DNA from: JABAAI01 sp965261955
Lineage (GTDB): Bacteria > Spirochaetota > Leptospiria > Leptospirales > Leptonemataceae
Assembly: GCA_965261955.1 (NCBI GenBank)
Contig: CBDHEM010000063.1
Location: 1-64,000 of the forward strand
DNA length: 64,000 bases
Direction: 5' to 3'
The position numbers were made by a program, and so were the translations under genes. Under the pieces are notes generated by a model that worked only from the letters and a program-made list of their open reading frames with translations, had not been told where the DNA came from and did no database searches. How positions within the stretch are numbered: the first letter of the stretch is position 1; every line of letters begins with the position of its first letter. Shown piece by piece: positions 37,917 to 49,900 of the stretch.

Positions 37917-40900
37917 CTACCAAATTATGTTAGGCTGACCATTTTGCAAAAGCAATATGCATATAGCTCCACATCACAACAGGTTCACTTACTTTAGTTT
38001 CAGGCATCAAGAAGAGAACAACTAGAAATAGGAAGACAATAACAGCAGAGAACAAAAGTAATGTTCCAGACACTTGTAGAGCAGAGTTGATGAGGATTGA
38101 TCCCAATTGATTGGTTACAATAAGCCCTATCCAGAACCCAGAGTTACATATGGCTATCATGAAACCTGTGGAGCAACAATAAGAAATCACGTCTAGCTTA
38201 CTATGGGATAATCAAGAGATTTAGCAATAACACAATACTTCACAAACACCACACACAGTTCAGCTATATAGCCATATTAGGCACCAAAAAGTGCCGGCCA
38301 TGACTCTGTAATGGCTGACAAAGTGTCCTATTCGGATGAAAATGAGAAATTGACAAGAAATTGTAGGAAAAAGCTAGCTATAATTTGGGGAGCATCAAAG
38401 ATCCCTGGAGGAAAGGCAGGATGGTTTGGACAGGGAAGAGATTGAATATCTTGAGTAAACCAAAGACCACACATCACATATTTGAATCAGTTTAATCTTT
38501 CCAACAAATCAGGAGGCCCATGTGAAATGAAGCATCTGTAGCAAGTAAAGATCTGGACGGAAGTTTAGAAGTGTGGTGTAAATGCAAGACTAAATGATGC
38601 TCCAATGCAACAGAGGGCAGTGTAGATTGCATGGTGCCATATAAAGATTGTCTCAAGATTACTTTTACTCCACAAGGCAAATGATGTGTCCTGATTGTAA
38701 GAAAGTTGGCACTGAATATAAATTATATTTACGACAAAGCATGCAAAACAATGAGTAATACAATCATATCATAATGATCAACATGCATAGAGTATACAAT
38801 TATATATTTTTGATAATACCTATCATATGTCCAGTAGACCGATGAATGGCAGTGGGGGGGAAAATGTTTGGTTTACATAGTTGCCAACTTTCCAATTTAT
38901 GAAACTGGGAAATCTATACCCACTAATTAGTAAACCATGCCAACCCAACTACGTCTCCATAGCTTTCGAAGAGGGGGCCATGGATGGCAGAGTCAGCAGG
39001 CGAAATACCGAGCCTCTGGCCCAGCACATGTCCCAAGCTTTTGATGTTGTCCACTCAATCACTCCAACTACTGATTGACTCTACTACCAGAGGAATGAAG
39101 GACACTCCCACTGAGTAGAAGGTCTCTGCGTAAGCTGCAATCTTCCGCTCCTCCCCCATGGATAGAGCATGGCCTGGAGTAGTAGAACCAAGTGATGGTT
39201 TACTGCAAGACATAGAAGACATAGAGCTAAGGCTAGATTACTATCATACTCCAGTATCATGAGCCACACCATCACACCAAGAGAGAAAGAGTCCGTTGAC
39301 ATCGGTACATTTTTGCCATTGCACACGTTACTTCAGGACTTTACATAGTCCATCAGATACATGGTCATTTGACTCTACGTCATGATTATGCACCCAACAC
39401 TTACATCCCTAGCAAGACTACAGCCGTATTTCACATGCTTTGCAATGAAGAAGGATAACCTGGAGCTGATCAGGAAAACAACACGTTTGCTGTGCTATGC
39501 TCCAAATAAAAAGAGGTTGTCAGTTTCATCACTCTTCAAGCGTCACTGTTGTAGAAGAGTTGTAAAACCCGGAAGGAACATTGGGTAAGATTCATAAACT
39601 GGGACAATCCTGGTAAAACAGGGACTGTTGGTAACTATGCCTTTAAATAACAATAATTAAAAAAAAAAAAATTCTATATAGCAACTACCACCTTGGATCA
39701 ACTCTTCCAGACCAATCCTGCTGTTTCTATGCTGAGAAAAGCAGCACAGGCAACAATGCCTCAGGAACCACTGTGACTCATTTTGCCAATGAGAAAGGAG
39801 ACATGTCGCACCATAAAGGATTACCGTGTTGTAGAAATATCACAATGTAGCTTTTGCCCGCTTACCTCAATGTGAGACGATTCATGTATCAGACTGAAGC
39901 TTAGTATATTTGGATTTTAATAACATTAAAATTTCATATTTTGCATGAAGCTAAGTATTCTTTGAGAAATAAGAAGCTAAAATTGCATCCTACTATTTAC
40001 TTCCATTTCAGGGCAGGAATCTGTGCACCAATAGCGATCTAAATATGCAAAAAAAGAACAAGAACAAAAAACTGTATTTCAGTTACTTTTAAGAAGGTGG
40101 TCAGGGGAAGATATCAAGTGGAGAGTTGAATGTAAAGTAGTGTTCAGTTGCTGCATATCAGGCACTCACTAGCATGGAAACCAAGAAATTTAGGTTGTCG
40201 TCCTTATGCTGAAAGGCTTGAAAATGACCGAAAGAAAAGACACCAGGAGAAAAGTCCTTCTTGCAGGCAGAGTTATCTACCTACATAAAGGACATAACCA
40301 TTATAGTAATGTTTTGTTCACAGGATTGGCACAGCCAATGGTGCAATGATACAGCCATAAATTGGTGGTGACATTCCTAGACACCGACAAAGATTGCTGT
40401 GCTCACTGCTAGCCTCCAAGAATCCTGCACATATATTGCAGCAGTGGTGTTTTAAGTGGGAACTTTACTAATCTCAACAGTAAACCTTTACTTTGGACAT
40501 AGCAAAATTGTCCAGCATATTAGAGAGATATCCTGTGTTTCAGGTCAAAGATCTGAATTTGACTTGACCAAAAGGAAGAGGAATAGAGAAGATGAAAGCA
40601 ACCCTATCAATCACAATTGCATTTCAACTCAATCAAGTATTTCAAAAATGGACAGTCCTGCTCTGTGAGTGTTGCACAAAACCTGCCATTTATTCCATTG
40701 TAGATTGACAGTCCTGGATCCTCTGGGAGTGTAGATTCTTATGCAAAGAAATACATTCCAAAAGTAACTCCGTCCATCTTTTCTACAACCTAAATAGGGA
40801 GGACCACCTGTGAATTTATGCACATTATAATTACCGATGAACAGGTGAAGTATAAAACTAATACTAGAGCCTTGTCACCAGAAATAATCCAATAAAGACA

Positions 40901-43900
40901 ATGATAATAGTTTAGCTGATTGTTTTCATTCCTCAAATCCAAGTGGCCCCATAACGGAACACCTAATATGGCATAGAACAAATTGGGGGAAAGGGAGCAA
41001 TTGATGTGTCCACATTGACATCATGGCAGCAGAGCAGCAGAGGACAGGAGGTTTTTCCTGAAACACATTTTCTGATATATAGTGTCTTTGCTAACACTAG
41101 CTTTTCTACAAATGTAAGTGCTCCCATCCCAGATGGCCCGACGACAGATGGTAACAAATTTTAACAGTTGTGGAAAGGGAGTAACGGACAATTAGTGTCC
41201 ACATTGCCATCGTGGTGGTGCAATCATTGAAGCAGCAGAGGACTTGAAATCTTCCTCAATTCTTTTCTCCTATTAGTGCCTGTAAATTGGATTTTGATCA
41301 ACATACCATTACCAAGTTCACTCAGATCAACATTTATTATTTCAACAGTGTGACATTGACCAGACATTTACATAAACGTATTGTTCCTGATCAAGAGCTA
41401 AGGTCAACTGAATTGAGAAGACACTGGAATTCATGAGCATTTAGGAAGATGACATTCGAGATGTCATGTTATTGGTCAACAAAAAAAAAACCTGCTAGTG
41501 ATGATTCATCAAGTAATATTGTGAATTTTTTCACACAATGTTTGAAAATAAAGAGTATGCAAAAAGGAAAGTTGCACTTCCCAATATGCTGCAAGTTATC
41601 TTCATTTTCAGGAGGTAACATTACAATAAGATTAATATCTTCTATACGTATGGTGCTATGCACAAGTACTATTACTTGCTTTACCATATGTAACAACAGA
41701 ATTATTTGCATTCCAGTAACAGATACATAAACAATCTCATCAACATACTTAGGATAATCCAGGTTTGGTTGTTAAAAATTCAGGTCCTTATACAATATAA
41801 TATTTTTGGTGCACAACACCAATCACGCTCAACATGGATGCATACAGTACAGGTTTCTTCAATCTTCAAAGATGAGATGAGAGTTGGTCATGCCTTTGGT
41901 AGCAGTATAAAGCTGTAGTATCACATGCATCATTTCCACCAGACAGAAATGTTGAAGGCTTGTATGACAAGTATACAACATCTGTAGGAAGCAGCTTCCT
42001 TAGAACACCATAACTTCCAGACAAGACTTTATTACCAGCTCACCCCAACCCCATGCTTCCGACATATGTATGACATTTTACCTTGTGGTGAAATTCCAAA
42101 ATTCCAAGAAGAATTTTCACAATATGGTGGCCAAGCCTATCCCAGGAGATCTTCCAGAAGAAAGTCGACACTGTACAAAGAGAGGTAATCCTAGATTTGC
42201 ACATTGATGCTGTGCAAACTACTACAACTAATATAAATGATTAAACGAAGCACCAACTCTGTCATCAGCATCATACAGTAAAACAAGAATACCATGTAAG
42301 ACCACCAACAGTCTTCAGTGGCAAAAATCTTCAATACAGTTAACATGAATCTAGCAGCCTCATTACCTCGGGAATAATGGATATGAGGAGAGGAGAGTGC
42401 ACTGAACACTCCAACTTTGCCATCAAAAACTAAGATGAACCATTTGCCCGGTTCACAACATAATGCGAGGCCTTTGCATTGCGATGCATTGAGCAGTTCA
42501 CAACATCCATATCGAAGTACACTCAAATAAAGAATTACGAATTCCATCCATTGATTTACACGAACCCAAATGCCAATATTCCAAACCAAGAACATGCTCC
42601 AGCAATACGTGAAGATGATGGACGCCAGCTATCCCAGTGACAAGGATCACAGCCTGCTTTTGATTTTAGTTACAATGAGGAGGAGAAGGACGAGAAGCTT
42701 ATAAGTATTTTGACTATTTTTGTACAAGGCAAGCAAGGTGAGTCCACAAGCTTCTCCAAGCATGTTAGATACCTCCCATATGCATCACACAGACTCAATC
42801 ATCCAAGGTGGGACTATCCATTCTGTAGTTGAAACGCAAATAAATCCCACCAATCTGTTGCAACTGACGCATTGACCAATGCAAGAATAGAACACAAGTC
42901 CACTAAATGCATAGGGTAGGAATGTGTGCATTGCGATGTTCACAATACAGGAGTTTGAACAAGTCACAACACAAGTGTGTGGTTCACATTGTGAACCAAC
43001 CTTTACAAGTCATTGTTCAGTTACATTAGTGTGGTCACTCCCTATTAGAGCTTCATATAGAGACGTTTACTACTAAAGTGATGATTGTACTAGACTTGAA
43101 TTCAAGACCTAGTGTAAGGAGCTGAATCATCACGCCAAGCTACAAAAGAGATTAAAAAACTCAAGTCTAAATGATTTTGGCATGCAAAGTTCTAATAGGC
43201 AAATCCAGCCTAAAATATTTAATCTAATGTTCTAGGAAATTGCCTCGAGTGAGTGTCTATTTGTGGGGGTGCTGGAAAAGGAAAGTTCCACTATATATGA
43301 TAGGAGTGCATATACATTTTTTAGTCTTCATCGGCTTATTTATTCAGATTGTTTTTAATATCTCGCCACAATTGACTATAGGCCGTCTCAATTATGTAGC
43401 CAGTTCTCTTTTGAAATGCCCTCTACATGTGTAGCATCCATTGGAAGTATACACGAAATTGCTTTTAAACTTGCCAAGCTTTGAGTTTTTATACCCAACT
43501 AATGTGGAAATATCCACCCCCACAGCCAGAACATGTTGAGGAATTAGTTCTATGTGATACCGAAACAAACACCTGACAGCTACTAACTATACATCCATTA
43601 TCAATCCCCGGCAATTCTCCTTGACTTCAAACTTTCAGCCAGTTCTCTAAATATTTTTACACTTTGACAACCATTTTCTTGCATACATAAGCACACTATA
43701 TTTAAACTGGAGACTTTTTTTTTTAAAGGTGAACATGGTTCAGATAGATAGATCACTGATACAATCATGGATGGCAATACAAACCATATATGCATACAGA
43801 AAATGAGGCTAGGGGGGAACAATGAGATTTTCCAAAAGTTTAGGGGGCATCTAACATATCTCTATAAACTTTCCAAAGGTCAAGGGGACCAACAGCTCAC

Positions 43901-46900
43901 CTGGGTGGGGGGTGAATGCCCTCCCTCGCTCCCCCTTAAACTCAGCCATGCAAACTTTCCCATCCAACTACCTACTGAGGGCTTGCATCACTAACTAATG
44001 ATTCTGTATCTATGCTAGAAAAGTGCTAATTGCAATCAACTAGTTTACAATATCCAAGAGAAACAAACATTTAATCTTAGCTATAACTTGAACGCCAGTT
44101 CAGAAAATTCTTTAAAAATTAACAAACAGAAAATTTATGACCTGTCCCTAGCTTCTATCTAATAGAATTCAAGCAGAATTCAAGTTTATAACAAAACAAA
44201 CAAAAACACATCACACCATGAATTAATTGTTATACCTTACCTTTGGCAGGTAGGGGGAAAAGCTCCCCCATAATTATCCAGGTAACATTTCTAGCAATAA
44301 ATATTAAAGAGGAACTGATCATATCCAACAATATTTATGCTATATTTTCAACTCACCCACAAGTCAAAGAAAATAATCCAACATTTAAGGACAAAAGGAT
44401 CAGTACGATATATTCTACAACCTTCAGAGATTCATCACGTTCACTTGATTGAATACTACCCAAATCAAACTTGATGATAAGTAGAGAAGATAAAGCATAT
44501 GTACAAAACATCAGAGTGAGTCCAATTAAAAAAAGAGGTTTGCGTCCAATCTATTATAGGAACAAAATAAAAAAGAGCATATAAATCAGAAAGTCTTTAA
44601 TAGTTGAGGTAAAACATAGGTGTGTTCTATATTGATGGTTAATAAAGAAAAACATTCAATTAAAAAAATAAATAACTAAAATCACAATTTTTCTGACTAG
44701 TAAGTAACACACCCTCTGACAAGTTATATTTTCACATAAGGGACACCATGCATCATAGATATAATGGAAGAAAAAAAATCACATGCATTAAATTAAGATA
44801 ATGCGATTATTTGAGCAAGACAATGAATAATAAAACCATGCTAGTTACACAAAACTAGAAGATGAAAAAATGAATCATTTCCATGACAATCTGGCCCTGC
44901 ATGCCAAAAAAAAAAATGTGAAACATGCTTCCATCACTCCTGCTACTTTGCAGAGTAATTGATAAAGAAACTGAAAAGCTTTATCCTCCTTACCACATCT
45001 GTAAAAGGAAAACCTCTTCAAGGGAGATTATAGTTAAAAGGTCCCCCTTTGAGCAATACTATACCTTGTAGAATCTTTGGGTCTCACCCTATGTTCCTTT
45101 CCAAGGTCTGGAAAAGTGAGTATTTAGAGAAAAAAGTTCCTAGAAGAATTTATGGATGTGCATGGGTAACAGTATACAAACACTGGTCCTGGCACAACCT
45201 GACAAAGTTAGAGGCCTATACCAAAGGTAATGGCATAGTCTAAATCAATATAATACACATGGGATATTCTGGATCACAATAGAGTACTTGGCGTGTGCCT
45301 CCGCCCCCCCCCCCTCATTCTGTGGAGTCACAGTGTAACTGAGTCTCAATAGAATATACCGTTGGGAAGTGAGAGTACCAGGGTCAGTCGACCCTCATCG
45401 CCGCCCAGAGAATTCAAATTGCAGAGCAGGTCTATTTTTTTTTGACATATATATTGGGAAGTTTCAGTGCAGGTCGTATTTTCCCTATCCATTTCAGACA
45501 ATAACACGGATTATGGCAAGAACACTAGCACGCAGTGGATGCCAGGGAAGACTACTATCTCCAGGAGCAGCACTGCAGAGTTCACCTACATCAGCTATGC
45601 CATGACTTGTCCTTCCATGACCATATCACATTTAGGTGCTAATGAAGCATATTTTTGCACAGCTCATGGCTAAACAAAAACAAAAAAAAAGGCTGAGCAG
45701 AATACTAGGAAAGCACTCCCGGCAGTCATGGCTGATCAGGTATGGTGCTTCCAACTTAGTTTGGAACAAGACACTCTATTGTCACAGTGACAAGTTGCTC
45801 CATAGTGCTGGAAAACGAAATTATTTCCTTCAACAAGATCTAGTTCCATAAAGTAAATGTATCTAACTTGCCTCTGTTACAACACTGTGCAGGACTGAAG
45901 TATAATGGACTGCTGTGCATCATTTGCTAACAAGCAAGTTCACCCAGTCTGTCCGGATGGGAATTTTTACCAGATCAAAATTAGGTAGACACAGCACTCC
46001 CTGTCATGATTATAGAGACCTCAATTTCAACCATCTCTTGCATGTGCATGTAAACTAAGGAGGTCGTTCCCATTATACAAGTGTGCCAGGTGCCTAGCAT
46101 CACATAAACATAAAGCGGAATATTTTTTCCAGCTTCTGGTATTTGTCGTTCGATTATTTTATTTAAGTTTTTCAATACTCAACAGACATACATTGGTTTG
46201 AGGCAGGAGCGTTAAGAGTTGCATGCGTGTTATTTGGGTTATATTTGTAGCCACAGACCAAAATGCTGAATATAGCAGTTGTTGAGGGTTACTACTGAAG
46301 ATAACTCCCAACTTGGTAACAATGCTGCCACCAGAGTAATATCAATGCTGTACAATCACTCCTTAGCTTAACTCAGAGAAATTTAGAGTATTATTAGAAA
46401 GCTGATAGAATAATTGAGCAATAACAGACAGAACTCAAGAATAATGGGGAATCAGGGCTTAAATACCCTCAAGCCCAGGAAACAGGAAACCACACAAATA
46501 TATAATACACATACAAAAGTCTAAGCACAGAAACGCCATAGGCTTTCATATGTCTATATAAATAAGCTAATTGAGCATGCAACTAAGATCATTGTATGTT
46601 TAACACCTTACTAATTATAATTACAGATCAACACTCCACTAATTATAATTACAGCTAAGCTAAGTGTTCAGGCCTAAGGGCCATCTTGATGGTTCTTGGG
46701 CATGTTGAGGGCTGCCCTCGACATCTCCCCCTCCTAAGCTTGGAGCTCTCGCTTCTTGTTTAGGTCCTCTTCCTGTAGATGTCACTTCTTGCGTGAGCCT
46801 AGGGCCAGTGGTTATCGCTTCGTTGTCTGTCACCAGATCTACTGTCGATGGTGTCGTGGCTGGATCATCCCTCGGCCAACACTGTCTGGATAAAACATCG

Positions 46901-49900
46901 GCGTTTTGATGATGTATGCCAGGTCTGAACTTCAGCACAAAGTCGAATACTTGGAGTGCCAGCGCCCATCTCATGAAACGTCCATTCAGTCGATTCGAGT
47001 CTTGGAGGGCTATCAGGGCACGGTGGTCGGTCACCACAGTAAAGAAATGCCCCAGTAAGTGGATGGCGAAGTGATCAATAGCCTCGACAACTGCTAGGCA
47101 TTCCAACTCTGAAACTGTGTAGTTTTTCTCTGCAGCTGATAATCCTTTCGAATAATAAGCCACAGGTTTTTCCATGTCCTCCCGTATCACTGATAGTACA
47201 GCTCCGATACCCATCGTAGAAGCATCAGTATGCAGTTCCAGCTTGTCGTTGTTCCTGGGGAGTGTGAGCGTATGCTCGTGGCAAAGAATAGAGATTAAAT
47301 GTTTAAATGATGCACACATATGTTTATCCCATGCAAGGGAACAGGGGGCACCTTTCTTAAGGGCATTGAATAGGGGACACGCCCACTGAGAAAATTCAGG
47401 AATAAACTTCCGGTAGTAACCGGCCGTACCCAGATATGCCCGCAACCCTTTCTGGTTGGTTGGTCTGATATAATCCTTCAATGCCTTAACCCGAGCTTCT
47501 GGCACACCAACCATCCCATAACCTATCTTGTGTCCTAGGTATTCAAGTGACTTTGCACCCCACACGCACTTATCCGGGTTAGCAGTAAGTCCAGCTTCCT
47601 CCCAGTTTTTGGAATAAATCAGAATATCATCTATATAAGCGGAGCTGTACATAGAAAGATGTGCGAGAGTGTTCTGCATGCATCTCTGGAACGCAGCAGG
47701 TGCATTTTTCAACCCAAATGGCATGCGCGTGAAGGCATACTTGCCCCATGGTGTGCAAAATGCTGTTTTGTCCTGGCTTCCTCTACTCAATGGAACCTGA
47801 TAAAAGCCTTTGTTAAGATCTAGTTTCGATAACCAGACCGCATCTGAGACCTGATTTAATAAATCCTAGATACATGGCATCTGATAAGGATCCGAAATAG
47901 TAATCTTATTTAGCTTCCTATAGTCAATGCAAAGCCTCACATGTCCATTTTTCCTAAGAGGCACCATTGGTGATGACCATGGGCTCCTTGATGGAACAAT
48001 AATGCCTTTACTGATGAGATCATCAATCTCTCCCTTCAAATCATCAAACATACCTGGGGCAATGCGATAGGGCCGAGTTCTCAAAGGATAACCTTCCTTG
48101 ACATTGATGTCGTTCTCCTCAAATTTTGCAACACCTAAGGTATGGGTAACTCGATCGGAGAATTTGGCAAGCCTCCTGTCTAACTCAAGGCGCTGTTCTT
48201 CAGTTAAATGAGTAACACCATCTTGACCTTCCCAATAGGCTCAGGATTGACTTCAAATTCATCAGCCACTACAACCTGAAACAAGTTGGCAGTTGGGGTC
48301 TTCCAAGCTTTTAATCTATTGATATGCACAGTGGTATGTCTAGATCTTTTGCCTTTGACTGCAATAGTGTAGTTGCAATTAGATAGTTTAGCAACCACTT
48401 CGTAGGGGCCATCCCAGATTGACTGTAGTTTCCCCGTGAGCCCAGGGGTATGGCATAACACAAGATCACCTGGCTCAAAGCTACGGGCCTTGGACCCAAC
48501 ATCATATGCTGTCTTAGATTTAACTTTTGCTACCTCCTCCTTGGCATGAGCTACCTTGTGTAGAGCTACTAGAGTCTCCCTCAATGCTTGTACCCACTCA
48601 ACTGTGCTGGTAAAACTGATGTCTCCTCCTATCCATCCCGCCTTAACTGCCTCTAGGGGACCTCTCATGCTCTTACCGTGGACTAATTCGTAAGGTGAAA
48701 ATCCAATGGCTGTGTGGGGGGTAGCCCTGTATGCTAATAAGCAGTACTTTAGCAGTTTGTCCCATTGTTGGCTTTTCCCCTGAATCTTACGAATCATGCC
48801 CTTCAAACAACTGTGCCACCGTTCTATTTTCCCATTGGTTTGGGGATGGTAGGCCGTGGTCTTTATCTGTTTAATGTTCAGGAGTCGACATACCTCCTTA
48901 ATAACCTTTCCCAGAAAAACAGATCCTTGATCTGACAAGAGTTCAACTGGGATGCCTGTGTGACTAATTACTTCCATTAAGCCCTCTGCTACTGATTCCG
49001 CATCAACCCGTTTCAAGGGAATAGCATAGGGGTATCTAGTCCCAAGACACATGATGGCAAGGATGTACCTATGACCTTGATTGGTTTTATCCAATTGCCC
49101 TACCAAATCCCAGGCCATCCTTTGGTAAGGTTCAGATATGGTTGGTGTAACCACCATGGGTACTCTAGGCTGTAATTGCCTCCCTGCCTTTTGACATTCC
49201 GGGCAGGCTCTACAGTATGACCTGATATCTTTCCTAATACCCGGCCATGTGAAATGGTGAGATAAGATGGCAAACATCTTATTGTGTGAAAAGTGTCCAC
49301 CCACTAGGCCTCTGTGCCCTATATCCAATACCTCTTTCCTTCTACAGGATGGCACAACAATTCTAGATAATTCTTTTTGAGGTTCTACCAACTTGACATG
49401 TACAAGTACACCATTCTCCCAACAATACCCATCTTCCTGCTTCACAGCTTTATTACTCATCTCTAACAGGCTACTGTCTTCCTCCTGCTGAGTGACTAGC
49501 TTCCTAACCTCTTCCTCACTGTTGGACAGCACCGGAATTGGCTGATCACAAGATTGACCTTCCTCTAACCCATTAAGGACTACTTCCTCAACCAAGACCG
49601 AAGGGTCTTCTTCCTCATCCCCTCCCACAGAAGCATACTCATCTGTGGTCGCACTGACTTCATCCTCTCCAGGAGAGTTGTTAATAGACTCTTCCTCACG
49701 CCCATCACATAACTGGACACGCAGACTAGGACCAGGGTTGCCAGTGGTACTGGTCTTTGGACTCTTCGCCTGTCTCTCTATAGGCTTTGGCTTAACCTTG
49801 GGTTGTTCAGGTGAAAGGGACTTAACCTTAGCTCCAGACTGAGTACTTGCTACCTGGTTGGAAGTATCCTCCATCTCCAATGCCTGGTTTTGTGCCCTAG

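Noticed and set aside
40920..40981. Minus-strand peptide LFYAILGVPLWGHL resembling the FYALLGIPL motif of two-pore potassium channels
   Set aside because: Only nine residues match, no splice-flanked exon or second motif follows, and the DNA is part of a local non-coding duplication. Most likely chance.
42360..42410. Candidate SLC2 exon ending Ser-Arg-Gly with a GTAATG donor
   Set aside because: It fits the phase but lacks the ELFP motif. The true exon with ELFP was found at 44241-44290 and joins both neighbours exactly.
42191..42595. 134-codon ATG frame, hydrophobic and Cys-rich, minus strand
   Set aside because: It lies inside the SLC2 intron, has no recognisable family and no supporting signals. 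Noted as an unexplained open frame only.
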